Part shown: positions 43,323-54,260 of the stretch, in pieces
Numbering within the stretch: the stretch's first letter is position 1
How the letters are laid out: each line of letters begins with the position of its first letter
Origin: Papilionanthe hookeriana x Papilionanthe teres
Lineage: Eukaryota > Streptophyta > Magnoliopsida > Asparagales > Orchidaceae
Length of the DNA stretch: 64,000 bases
Direction: 5' to 3'
Assembly: GCA_022702705.1 (NCBI GenBank)
Contig: CM040430.1
Span: 12,553,324 to 12,617,323 of the forward strand
Notes under the pieces: model-generated
Told to the model about the DNA's origin: nothing
Seen by the model: the letters and a program-made list of their open reading frames with translations, nothing else
Database searches by the model: none
Program-made: the position numbers and the translations under genes

Positions 43323-44711
43323 ATGGCCGATTTACTTAATCGACCATCTTTTCTCGATGCTCTTAAAGGTAATATGGATCTTTCTACTTCGTCTTCTAAC
43401 GTGTGTTTATTTCCTGTCTCCTTTCGAGATAATTTTGGCGAAGATGGAACAGATGGGTTATTAAAGAAAGTGAGTAAGAGGAATGGAAAGCATGCTTTGA
43501 TCTTCAACGAAGATGAAACCATACTTCTTGCAGAACCTTTAAAGTACACTTTGATCGGAAAGTTTGCCTTCGCTCATCCAAGAATGGAGGTAATCAGAAG
43601 ATATTTTGTAGACCTAAAGCTGAAAGGTAAATGGAACGTGGGCTTGATTGATGGTAGGCATTTGATGAATAAGTTAGAAAATGAATCTGATTATACCGTG
43701 CTATTTTCAAAAAAATTGGTTCAAATAGAAAAAGTTTTTATGAAAATCCTCAAATGGACGGTTGATTTTAATCCTAGGGAAGAACCGCCTATTGTTCCTA
43801 TTTGGTTCAAATTCTCAGGGTTAAAACTTCAATTCTATAATAAAAAGGTTTTATATTCTATTGGGAAAATTTTTGGTTCTCCTATGAAAATTGATATGGC
43901 GTCAGTAAATTATAATAGGCCTTCTAATGCTCGTATATTAATTGAACGAGATGTAACTGCACCTTTCTATGAGTCCATTTGGTTAGAAGATTCTTGTTCT
44001 GGATATTGGCAGGCTGTGGAAATGGAATATATTCCACCTTACTGTAACAAATGTCGTATGTTTGGACATAATTTTAATAATTGTTTTATTGTGCACCCTC
44101 ATCTAAAGATCAAAAAATTCAATGTGCCTGTTGAGATGAATAAAGAGAATAAAGATCAAAATGATGTACATGTTAATGATGATACAGCGAGATCTTTAAA
44201 TCATGAGGATTCTAATCTGATTATTATACCTGATAATGATATTAACGTAGATCAAATACCTTCCAAAGATCTTCCTCTGGTTATTTCTAATGAGCCTCTT
44301 CAGGTGGTGCAGGATAATGCTCAAGCTGATCTTGAGATAAATATGTTAGCTGATAATAATGTGAATAGGATGTCAAATCTTCAGTCTGATTTTAGGGCTG
44401 ATCAGATTACAGACCAGAATAATGAAAATGTGGTAATTCCAATTTCAAATAATGAAAATGAATTGCAAGATGATGAGGGCTTGGGCCGCATGGACCAAGA
44501 AAATCAATCTTTACACAGAACGGAGCTTGAAGAGGAATGGATGGTTCAGAAATCATATAGACGCAGGAAATTCAAAGGAAGCCATGAACTAAACTCTATT
44601 AATCCTGAGGCTGGCATTGATCCTATATTAGGTAAGAATCTTGATTCTAATATTGGTACTTCTACTTCTAGAATTACTAGAAGCAGGAAAGATAATGAGG
44701 ATGATTTTTAA
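43323..44711 (+). CDS. L1 ORF1 protein (DUF4283, zinc knuckle), intact
   Basis: A 462-aa RNA-binding protein that packages L1 RNA. The start at 43323 is the first ATG after the leader. Residues about 55-200 form a DUF4283 domain (LAEPLKYTLIGKFAFAHPRM, then PIVPIWFKFSGLKLQFYNKK, GKIFGSPMKIDMAS, NARILIERD). A zinc knuckle follows at about 239-252 (YCNKCRMFGHNFNNC, CX2CX4HX4C). The C-terminal half is acidic and Asn-rich, then basic near the end (SYRRRKFKGSHE and TSRITRSRKD). The stop overlaps the ORF2 start by 11 bp in a +1 frame (ATGATTTTTAA, 44701-44711). No lesion is seen. Confidence 0.9.
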   Translation: MADLLNRPSFLDALKGNMDLSTSSSNVCLFPVSFRDNFGEDGTDGLLKKVSKRNGKHALIFNEDETILLAEPLKYTLIGKFAFAHPRMEVIRRYFVDLKLKGKWNVGLIDGRHLMNKLENESDYTVLFSKKLVQIEKVFMKILKWTVDFNPREEPPIVPIWFKFSGLKLQFYNKKVLYSIGKIFGSPMKIDMASVNYNRPSNARILIERDVTAPFYESIWLEDSCSGYWQAVEMEYIPPYCNKCRMFGHNFNNCFIVHPHLKIKKFNVPVEMNKENKDQNDVHVNDDTARSLNHEDSNLIIIPDNDINVDQIPSKDLPLVISNEPLQVVQDNAQADLEINMLADNNVNRMSNLQSDFRADQITDQNNENVVIPISNNENELQDDEGLGRMDQENQSLHRTELEEEWMVQKSYRRRKFKGSHELNSINPEAGIDPILGKNLDSNIGTSTSRITRSRKDNEDDF

Positions 44712-47700
44712 TACATTGATCTGGAATATTAGAGGCATTGCTAAAAGTGATGCAGCTAATAGACTTAGGAATCTTATTCGTCTTTATCATCTTCCTTTTT
44801 TTGGTATACTGGAACCATTAGTTAATACTTGCAATAATGATAGGTACGTGCGGAGAATTGGTAATTTTAATTTTGTAACTAATATTAATAATAAAATATG
44901 GTTTCTTTGGAAAGATTTTATTAATGTGAATGCGATTATTAATCACAGTCAATTGTTGCATGTTCTTATTAGTTACCAAGAGGTTTCCTTCCAATTTTCT
45001 ATTATTTATGCTGGTTGTACTAAACAGGATAGATTAGATTTATGGAATTTACTTAGGTCTATTGGGCCTTTAACCGTTCCATGGCTGGTTGGAGGGGATT
45101 TTAATGTGGTTGCTGCGGTTGAAGAAAAAATAGGTGGATTACCTCCTAATCTGAATTTAATGTCTAGTTTTAATCAAGCTATTTTGGATGCTGAATTATT
45201 TGACTTAGGTTTTTCTGGCTCTATGTTTACTTGGCATCGTGGCTGTGTGTTTGAAAGATTGGATAGGTTTTTGGCTAACTGTCTTAGTGTAATAATTTTG
45301 GTAATTATATGATTCAGCATCTTGCTTTTAATGCCTTTGATCATACACCTATTCTGATTAAGATATTTAACAATTGTAAAAAAAGAAGATATCAATTTGG
45401 ATTTCTTAATATGTGGTCTCAGCATTCTAATTTTTTTCAATGTGTCAAGGATAATTAATTAGTTAGTAAGCATAGTTTGAAAACCAATCATTCTGGTATA
45501 AAATTATGGTTTCTGCAAAAAAAAATCTTGCTAAAAGTCTTAGAACTTGGAACTGGAATGTGTTTGGTCATCTTGATAGATTGGTTGCTGATGCTGAGAT
45601 TAGAGTCAAAGATATGGAAGAGCTATATGCGCAGAATCTGGTTAGCTATGATCTTTTTAATCAAACTCAAAAAGAACTTACTAAAGCTATTAGTATGGAA
45701 GAAACTTTCTATGCTTAAAAAGCTTCTAAGCTTAATTTTTTGGATGGAGATAGGAACACTGCCTTTTATCATGCGTGTATTAAAAACAGAAGAAAAGTTA
45801 ATGCTATTACTAGTATTAAAGGTATGAATGGGAATGTGTTAACTGATGAGAGCAGCATTGTTAATGAAGGTATTAATTACTTTACTTCTTTATTTTCTAA
45901 TGATGGTTGTGACTTGGAGCCTATTGATTTTAGTGTTTTTAATTTGAATGATGATAACCTGCATCTCCTTAATCTTACTTACCTTCCTTCTATATATGAG
46001 ATTAAATCTGTTTTAGATAGTATGGAGGAGGGTATGACTGCTGGACCTGATGGTTTTAATGTTGAATTCTATAAAATTTGTTGGGACATTATTAGTATTG
46101 ATGTTACAAATGTTATTCAGGATTTCTTTCGGGGTATTGATTTGCCTAAATATTTTAAATGTTCTAATTTTATCTTAATTCCTAAAGAGCATGGTAACAA
46201 TACTTGGGACTCCTTTAGACCCATTAGTGTTAATACTGTTATTTCTAAAATTATATCAAAGATTCTGGTCAATAGGATTCATCCTATTTTGAGCAGGATT
46301 ATATCTTTAAACCAGGTAGCTTTCCTGAAAGGGAGATGTATTGGGGAGAATGCTCTTATTGTGCAGGAATTGCTTTTAGATCTTGATAAATGCAAAAGGG
46401 ATGGTAATATAATTTTTAAATTAGATATCAAGAAAGCTTTTGACTCTTTGAGATGGGAATTTTTGATGGAGGTTTTAGGTGCTTATGGTTTTCATGCTGA
46501 TTTCTGTAACTCATATATAGGATTCTCAGTAATAACTATTATTCTTTAATTATTAATGGACATTCTCATGGGCATTTTATGGCTACTAAAGGGATAAAAA
46601 AAGGAGATCCTCTTTCACCTTATCTCTTTATTCTTGCTTTTGAGTATTTCTCCAGAAAGATTAATAGACTTTATGAGGAGAATAATTCTATCAATTATAA
46701 GCATAAGGGTAACATTAGTATTTCACATTTATGCTATGCAGTGATCTTATTTTATTTACAAATTCTAATAAAAGATCAATTAAAAAAGTTTGGAAGGTGG
46801 TTAATCATTTTCAGAAGGTTTCTGGGCTAAGTTTTAACAATTCCAAATGTTATTTTTATGGGTCTAAATTCGTGCCTAATGATAAAATCCTTTGGATCTC
46901 TGATTACACTAATTGTATGAAAGCTAATTTACCTATTAAATACCTAGGTTTCATATTAGACAAGAAGCCTAAAAGAGTAATCTTGTTTGTTGATTTGTTG
47001 GATAAGATTAGGCATAAACTTCATTCTTGGGAGAATAAATTCCTCTCCTTTGGTGGCCGTATTACTCTTTTAAAGAGTGTGCTTACTTCACTACCTCTTT
47101 ATACTATGCAGGTCATGAATATGCCTATTACTATTGTGAAAAAATTGGAGGTGATGTTTAGTAGTTTTTTGTGGGATGGATGTGGCAAAAGAAATATTCA
47201 TTGGAAGAGATGGGGGAAGGTGTGTAAACCAACCTCTTGTGGAGGCTTAGGCTTCCGCAGTTTATCTGATACTTTTAATTTTAATTTTATGAAGCTTTGG
47301 TATCATTTTCGACAGAATAATTCTCTTTGGGCTTATCTTATGAATGCTAAGTATTGTGGTCAGTTGCATCCTCTGGCTGTTACCTCTAATAGATCTGATT
47401 CTTATATTTGGAAGGAGATGCTTAAGGCATCCCCTTATGCTGAGAATATGATGTGTTGGGATATTGGTTATGGTGAGATTTCATTTTGGCATGATGATTG
47501 GACTACATTTGGTCCTATTGCAAAATTATATGGGGGCCCTTATGATATTAATCTTAAAGTGAATGATCTATGGGATCAGTTTGAATGGAATGTTCCTAAG
47601 CTAAAGGAGATAGTTAATTCCAATGATGCTGTTTTTATTGCAAATATTCCAATTACTGCTATGCAAATAGATAATCCTAAAATTAAAGGTAAGTTAGGGG

Positions 47701-48742
47701 ATTCTATTACTAAAACTTTTGCTTCTATGCAAACTTTTCCTGCTGGATTAGATCTATCTTGGACTTGGAATTCATGGCTTAAACCTTCGATTTCATTTTT
47801 TACTTGGAGATTGTTACATAACTGTATTCCTGTATATGATATTCTCAAGCTTAAGGGGTTAAAAATTGTTTCCATGTGCTGTTTCTGTAAGAGTAATGAG
47901 GAATCTATGCTTCATATCTTTTGGAACTGTAAGTATGCTTCTGCTGTTTGGAAAAGTATTTATGCTCTATGTGGCAGAATTGATCATTATGGCAGATTTG
48001 CTACTGTTTTTGATATATTTAGGGATTGGAATAATAAAGGACATCCTTTTTTAAATATTATACCTTCTATTACTATCTGGTATCTCTAGTTAACACGCAA
48101 TGATATTAAATTCAATGGCAGGGAGGCTAAAAGTTTGCCGGTGATATGTCAAATATTTCATTATCTTGTTAGAAGTCTTTCTTTTAATATCTTTAATCCA
48201 TATAGCAACGTTTATATATGTTCTATAATTTTTAATCTAAATATTAAGATGCAGATGAAGAGAAATAGTAAGATTTGGTGGTATAAACCACCTGCACCTT
48301 TTGTTAAATTTAATACTGATGGGGCTTGGCTGTTATCTAATGTTGGAATTGGAGGTTTGTGTAGGAATTGGAATGTCATTGTGTTGGCTTGGTTTGTTGC
48401 TCCAGCAAAAGCTGTGTCCCCGTTAGCTGCAGAAGCTGAGGCAATTATTTTTGCTCTACTGATAGCAAAAAGAATGGGGTGGACTAATATTGTTGTGGAA
48501 ATGGATTCCTTATGTTTATATAATATCTGTTGTTCTAATATTACCTGTCACTGGAGTGTGTTATTGCAGGTTAGGTGAATCAAAGTGCTTGCGGTAGGAC
48601 TAAATATCATTTGGACTTATACTAAAAGAGAGGGAAACCTGGTTGCGGATTGGATTGCTAAACTGGGACTGAAATTAAGAAATCCGGTGATCTCAAATCT
48701 ATTACCTGAATTTTTAATTCCTTTAGTATGTCAAGATTTATA
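44701..48742 (+). pseudogene. L1 ORF2 (endonuclease, reverse transcriptase, RNase H), broken
   Basis: In working elements ORF2 nicks the target and copies the RNA in place. In order: endonuclease (LIWNIRGIAKSDAANRL, ILEPLV, WLVGGDFNVV, SMFTWHRG; 44720-45260), a middle region (RTWNWNVFGHLDRLV), reverse transcriptase (GPDGFNVEFYKICWDI, FRPISVNTVISKIISKIL, QVAFLKGR, FKLDIKKAFDSLRWEF, GIKKGDPLSPYLF), zf-RVT (CFCKSNEESMLHIFWNC, about 47880) and RNase H (FNTDGAWLLSNVGIGG to NLVADWIAKLG, about 48305-48675). Lesions: frameshift near 45290, TAA at 45716 (Gln to stop fits), frameshift near 46510, frameshift inside the catalytic YADD near 46738, TAG at 48087 (Trp to stop fits) and TGA at 48576. Confidence 0.92.
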
Positions 48743-49017
48743 ATCTTGCCTTTTGGTTTTGACTGTTTATATAGTTTTTTGTTCTTTGTGTTTTTGGTCT
48801 TCCTATCTTAGTTTTTCTGTTTTGTTTTTAGTCGAAGTCTTGGGTCGGTGAGTTGTATTTTTTCTTTTTTTTTTAGGAGAGAGGACCTTATATTCTTTTT
48901 TTTTTTTTTTTGTGAGTTGTAGTGGGGGTTTAGATAGGACCTCTCTCCCGGAATGTAATTTTATTTTTAATTAACGCGTAGGGAGCTACAGACTCCTTTA
49001 ACTAAAAATATATATAT

Positions 49018-49028
49018 AATGCCGACGA
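49018..49028. repeat. Target-site duplication, right of the L1 element
   Basis: AATGCCGACGA, identical to 43109-43119. Confidence 0.9.
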
Positions 49029-49369
49029 TAATGTATGATAATGAAGCACAAAATTGCATAACAATTTTAGACAGAAACATTATCTCATACAGAAACTGTA
49101 AAATACAAACTATAACAAAACTTCCTTTCAGCACAATCCAAAACAGCTTCTGAAACAGAGAAAAAACAGAAAATAGAAACAACAAAAGACAAAAACAAAA
49201 GAAGATTTCCTTGACGACAACACATCCATATCTGCCTTGGTAGATATGGAAAATGGCAGAGTGGCCTTTGCTACATAAAACCACAGAGTAACCAATTCAT
49301 GCAACCAACTTCAGTGGACTCGCATCATCACATCTCCTCTTCCGAAGAGACATGTTTATCTTCTTCTCA
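49029..49369 (-). other. RDR6 3' untranslated and flanking sequence
   Basis: The 341 bp between the RDR6 stop and the L1 target site. Plausible 3' UTR on the minus strand, AT-rich toward 49030. No single poly(A) signal stands out. A 105-codon frame inside it (49284-48967) is Phe/Leu/Val-rich, crosses the L1 boundary and is not a gene. Confidence 0.5.
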
Positions 49370-52300
49370 TTATCGACGCTTAGCCTTTAATCCTGAAAGG
49401 TAATCCACAGCAATCCATGCAAAGCTCAGGCGAGGCGGCACTTCACTGCCATCAGGTCCCCTCCTCTTTGCTGATCTCTGAACCCAATCCGGGTGATAAG
49501 TGACCTGATACCACGCCGATGCTTTTCGCTCGAACAACAACTCCTTCTGCTCGTCAGAAATCTTCAAATTATATGTTTCCAACGTCTCGAAGACCTGGCG
49601 GAATTCTCTAAAAAGTGCGGCGTACGTGCTCTTGATCCGTTCTTTTAGATCCCCTTGTTTCCGGCTGTTGTGTTTAGGCAACGATGATATTTGCCCAACG
49701 ACAATCTCCGCCTCCTTCCTTATTCCGTATTGCCCAAGCAATGCATCAACATAAGAATCGTATGTGCATTTGTTGTCCCAGGCGGCAGCGAGATAATCCG
49801 AAGCGCCCGACACCTCAAGATCTTTGTCGTAGCAAATGTTTTCGTAACTGAGTGAGAACTCGGGCATGGAGGTCTCATTCGAAGCGTCTCGTATGGCGCG
49901 ATAAAGTCGCCCGAGGATCTTTTCGGACTTGTAGGATTGGTGTTCGGGCTTCTCCATAAAGTCAGGGTACAGCTTGGGCTTGAGGGAAATGGGCATGGTC
50001 ACCAGTTGGCCGGTCTTAGGGAAGTCAACAGCCGTGGCGGCCAACTCAGCTAACTGGATGCAGTTCTCGTCCTTGGCTCCAAGCTCACTGAGGTCGGCGT
50101 GGACCACATGCGCGTTGCATATGACTCCTAAGTTCTCGCTCACTATGTTCTTCACAAAGAACTCAATGATGTCCTGCATAACAGAAGTTACAGGCACAAG
50201 TTAGAAATAAATTTCACAGATTAAAGAACTGGATAGGGGAGCTTGATGTTAAACATCTTGAACATATAAAGCATATTGGGTACTGATTTTTGTAACAGAC
50301 ACAAAATTCGATGAAATAGCAAATTTAAAGAAAAAGGAAAGAAAGAAAGAAAGCAACAAAGTGGGAGAATAAAAGTAACCATATCCCAAGCTCATAACGG
50401 TAAATTTGACTACTTTTAAATAGAGCAGTATGTTATAACCTCAACCGACAATCTTGCCATAACAAAACACCAAAAGTGTAGCCCATCACCCCTGCTCCAG
50501 CGTGACCACCTTAGCACCACCTACTGAACACAAATGTCGCATAGACATAATAGTAAGCTAAGGACTCCAACAACAACAACAACAAAGCCTTAATCCCACC
50601 AAGTGGGGTCGGCTACATGAATCCTTTTTCTCCATTGCGTCCTATTTAGTGTCAAATTTTCGTTTAATTCTAATAAATTAAGATCATTTTTTATGCAATA
50701 AGCCCAAGTATTCCAAGATCTACCTCTGCCTTTCTTAACATAAGTTGTATCTAAAATATCTACTCTCCTAATCGGATCATCAGGTGGTCGACGTTTAATG
50801 TGAACAAACCATCTAAGGTGACTCTCTCTAATTTTATCCGTCACTAAGCTAAGGACTCCATTCTAAGAAAATTTTAGAGAACCATTAAATCACATGATTT
50901 CTATACTACGGGGAACCTTAAATAATCCCATATATCACTTTAAAGAAAACAACAGGCACGTCCACAAAATAAAGTATTACAATAACAAATTAAAAAAATG
51001 AATTTCTCTAGTGAAAATACAGAGAGCAAACCTGATGGGTGACACGGCGTGGATCCAAGTTCTTTTTTGCCGGAGTATAACTCATCGGAGCCCAACTCTT
51101 TTTGCACGGAGGTATCAAATTAGGTTCCCAAGTGACAAAATAAAGATCACCATCAAGGTCGCTACCAGAGGCCTCGTTTGAGTGAGGCCTATCTCCCTTT
51201 TGCGGAAACACCAAGCAGTCAACGAGGTGATGCAGCTCAGGTACGTCAACTGCTTCGAGAATCCGAATATCCCCAGGGTGAAGACATGGATTCTTAGCAA
51301 TGGCGACAGTACCCACAACAATTTTCTTCTCCTTCTTTGTTGTTAAGAATCTGGATCCATGCCTTGAGAAACAGTTCCCTGATGAGGGATTGGATGCCTG
51401 AATAAAGCACTGGCCTTGTTCCAGTACCCCTAGTTCATCCAAGCAGCCCATCAACCACCTTCCATTTGGAACAAATATTCTAGCCTTCAATAGGAGATCC
51501 TTAAGCTGTGCAGCTCTGACACACAGAAGCATGTCTTTGAGATGGGGCTCTGTGTGAGGTCTAAAGCCGGCGGCCAGCATCATTGCAGCAGTGTTCCCTT
51601 GCTCAAGGCAGGAAGTGGTGAGAACTTCAAGAGCGATATTGGCATCTTCAAGTATATGTTCCAGCCTAGAAATCATTTCTTTCTGCATTCTCCAGAAGAC
51701 GATATCAGGCACATCCAAGGATGAAAGGAGGATAACAATTTGACGGTTTAGGAAGCCGGGCTGGAAGCGTGTCCATGATATGATCTCAAGAACATTGTGA
51801 GCGGAGTCGAATTTCTTCATGGTTGGTCTGAGTGAGAGACGAATTCCATCATCCTTCCCGGGCCAAACCGCTACCACACCCTTACAGCCGGCATAGCGTA
51901 TTTGATAGGCAGAAGGGGGGTTGTCGGTCAACTGCAGCGCTTCAGCAACTTCCATTCCCAGCTCTGGAGTGATCTTCCCAATCCCATCAGAGAAGCAGTA
52001 GTCATTCCTCTCAATATCCTCAAGCTCAAAATCAACTTCAGCAGGCAGCGTCTTCACAGTAGCATATGTTGAGGAGAAGCACTGCCCCATTCGAGCAGCA
52101 AACTTTGCAACATTATTGTTGGAGAACCTACCCATCCATTTCCGGATGGAATCAGAAGTTACATTCTTATCGTCAGCAAAGAACCAAGCTGACTGATCCC
52201 TCAGTTGATTTGATGAGAAGGCCAGAAAGCGGTAGCGCCTACCACACAAGTCAAAACCTTTACTTGATATAGATTTGATCCTTCTAAAGATCGTAGTTTT

Positions 52301-53764
52301 CTGTGCAAATCCTTTTGAGGTGATGTCCCGCACGATTGGAGCGACATAATTGTTCAGGACACTGGAATTCAGTTGCTGCATTGCTTCATCCGTAAAACTA
52401 ACCCTCAAAAATCTATCTTGTACATTCCTGTAATGCCTGAGAACACGATTAGACACCTCCACCTCCGACGGCAGACAATATGCTTTCGTTGGAGTGATAA
52501 TCAGCCTCCTCACTTCCATGGTCCCATCGGCAATCCTTTGTCCCTTCACAAGCTTTGGATTCCTCAAAAACCAATCCTGCACAAGTTTTAGCTCCCGGTA
52601 TGCATCGAAGATGGGGCGCTTGTATGCCCAAATATGTCGTAAAGCTGCGTCATTTAATGAATCACTTTGGCTCCTCAGCAAATTGAAAATTTTGTCAGTT
52701 AGTTGGTGCTGGTTGAAGATCCCCTTATGCAAAACCACATTAACCATGAACAGTGTGGCAAAGCTGATACCTTTTACCGAATGATTGCAAAAGAAGTGAT
52801 CCGCCATAGGAACTCCAAACTCCGGCTCCTCGCGAACACGAAGAGGTCTGGTTGGCCGAGACTCCGGAATTCTGTGATCCCTCAAATAATTTAGCGCCCG
52901 CTGGAGCTTTGGCCCGAATCGAGGAGAGAGCAAAATCCGAAAGACGCTACATCGGCCGATCGCTCCACTGGGAGTGAAATCCGTGGTCCGAATCCACGGA
53001 TCCTCGTCGTCTAAGAGGCTGAACGGTACTGATTCATAGATGTCATCGTCGGCGGTTCGGTAATACACTAGCGGAGCGGAGGAGAAATGGAGTAAAAGAG
53101 AAAATGGTGCTTCGTCCATCCAAACCTTAACATCATCCAAATGCCTAACAAGAAACTGTAGCATCAAATCGCATTTCAGAATCACCGTCTCATTCGCGTC
53201 CTTCTTCGAGAACGGGATTTCTTCAGAGAATAGAATCCGGCAACAACCGTCGAACGGATCTACGACAAACTCGCCGGAAGAACATCTCCACGCAAGCCAA
53301 AACTCATCGCGGGAAAAAAGCGTGCCGACCTCGACGCCGACGGAGGGGAACTTTAAGGGATCGATGTTTCTCCGGCGTTGAGCGCGGTAAGCACTCTCAG
53401 TGCTAGAGTTGACGCGGAGCACCCGTCCGTCGAGAATAAGTTCCGATCGACCGGCGGCGGCGATGGCACGCTTTGCAGCGCCGGGGTGGGAGAAGTGAAC
53501 AAATGCATGAGGGGTGACCACCTTGGCAACAGATTGATCGGCGGAGGGTCCCCGGCGAGGGGAGGAGATGGCAGCGAAGTTGGGGAAGAAATCAGGAGGG
53601 GACCATGTCTTCTTGACGCGGCAACGCCAGATGGTGCCTGCGTTGAGTTCGAGGAATTCGAAAAGCTTCTTGGCGTCGACGGATTCTTCGAAGCCACCGA
53701 AGCTTACTTGGGTGACGACCAGGTCGTCTCCAGGGTTTGTTACTGCAGGGCTCAGGGAACCCAT
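49370..53764 (-). CDS. RDR6: RNA-dependent RNA polymerase 6 (two exons)
   Basis: RDR6 copies aberrant or cleaved RNA into double-stranded RNA that Dicer-like 4 cuts into secondary and trans-acting siRNAs; it acts in cytoplasmic siRNA bodies with SGS3. Exon 1 is 53764-51032 (911 codons), intron 51031-50174 (858 bp, GT...TATGCAG), exon 2 50173-49370, giving 1178 aa, close to the roughly 1200 aa usual for the family. The N-terminal RRM-like region starts LVVTQVSFGGFEESVDAKKL and WRCRVKKTWSPP. YRTADDDIYESVPFSLLDD and DDEDPWIRTTDFTPSGAIGR distinguish RDR6 from RDR1 and RDR2. The core has FSDGIGKITPEL, YQIRYAGCKGVVAVWPG, SWTRFQPGFLNRQ, and the catalytic loop DLDGD at residues 869-873 (51160-51146). 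Exon 2 starts DIIEFFVKNIVSENLGVICN and holds LAATAVDFPKTG and KASAWYQVTYHPDW. The phase-0 junction falls exactly within THQ/DII, and no stop or frameshift is seen, so it looks functional. The start is the first ATG, before the conserved N-terminus. Confidence 0.97.
50554..50569. repeat. Target-site duplication of RTE fragment D, left
   Basis: TAAGCTAAGGACTCCA, identical to 50845-50860 on the other side of the fragment. Confidence 0.95.
50570..50844 (-). mobile_element. RTE-type LINE fragment D in the RDR6 intron
   Basis: A 5'-truncated RTE insertion, same strand as RDR6. On the minus strand it encodes the end of the RTE polyprotein: TDKIRESHLRWFVHIKRRPP, VKKGRGRSWNTWAYCIKNDL and LTLNRTQWRKRIHVADPTWW. 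It ends in a (TTG)n tail, seen on the plus strand as ACAACAACAACAACA. It is flanked by a perfect 16-bp duplication, TAAGCTAAGGACTCCA (50554-50569 and 50845-50860). It seems spliced out harmlessly, since it does not touch the splice sites. Confidence 0.95.
50845..50860. repeat. Target-site duplication of RTE fragment D, right
   Basis: TAAGCTAAGGACTCCA, identical to 50554-50569. Confidence 0.95.
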
Positions 53765-53940
53765 GGCGATGGGGAGGAGATGGGGATGGAAGTGAGGGGA
53801 AAATGGAATTTGTCAGGTGGGAGGCGAAGTGGAATGGAGGAGAAATTGAGATCGACGAGAAAGTTGTGATCTTTCGATGTTTCTCTGGTTTTGGGGGAGA
53901 ATGGTTATAGGAGTGGGCAGTGGGGAGTGTGGAGTGGCAA

Positions 53941-53950
53941 GCTTATAAAG
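53941..53950 (-). promoter_or_regulatory. Candidate RDR6 TATA box
   Basis: The minus strand reads CTTTATAAGC about 180 bp upstream of the ATG at 53764. Transcription would start near 53915 and give a 5' UTR of about 150 bases. No upstream ATG frame of note is seen in that leader. Confidence 0.5.
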
Positions 53951-53994
53951 GTTCAGGGTCGCTCACTGTTGCTGTGGGGCAAACTTTCGATGTT

Positions 53995-54260
53995 TCTCCA
54001 TAAAATTTACATTCCACTCAATTTTATGGGTTTACATTTTTAACACCTAAATTTTAATTTTTAAATTATATAAAAGATTTGAATGACATGAGTGTAAATA
54101 GCATAATTTAGGTGTTAGATATATAAATAAATAGGAATTTGGACCGTACGTATTTAAATCCACCTTTTTACTTAAAAAGAATATTTATATACGCCACATA
54201 ATTCTTATATATTTAAGTTTTTAACACTTAAATCTTCAAATTTATACACATACATTCAAT
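53995..54260. repeat. Possible MITE upstream of RDR6
   Basis: AT-rich stretch in which AACACCTAAATTTT (about 54040) is mirrored by ATAATTTAGGTGTT (about 54100), and AACACTTAAATC appears again near 54222. The motif TTTAGGTGTTAGATATATAAA matches the one repeated in 1-1500. It lies just beyond the RDR6 promoter. Ends and target duplication were not settled. Confidence 0.4.

Larger units (their letters stand above)
43120..49017 (+). mobile_element. L1-type LINE, full length with target duplication
   Basis: A 5.9-kb non-LTR retrotransposon: about 200 bp 5' leader, ORF1 (43323-44711), ORF2 (from 44701) with endonuclease, reverse transcriptase, zf-RVT and RNase H blocks, then a 3' end of T-rich sequence and AAAAATATATATAT. 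It is flanked by an exact 11-bp duplication (43109-43119 and 49018-49028), showing that neither end has been trimmed. ORF1 is open but ORF2 has at least six lesions, so it can no longer move by itself. It lies downstream of RDR6 and points toward it. Confidence 0.95.
50174..51031 (-). other. RDR6 intron
   Basis: 858 bp, GT donor (CAG/GTTTGC at 51032/51031) and AG acceptor (ATGCAG/GAC at 50174/50173). It contains the 275-bp RTE insertion at 50570-50844; without the insertion and one duplication it would be about 567 bp. Confidence 0.93.

Noticed and set aside
51008..53764. RDR6 truncated at 918 codons by a stop at 51008
   Set aside because: The last seven codons are intron sequence: a GT donor follows codon 911 and the conserved C-terminal part resumes in phase at 50173.
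53378..53869. 163-codon plus-strand frame over the RDR6 start
   Set aside because: It is antisense to well-conserved RDR6 coding sequence and has no domain of its own.
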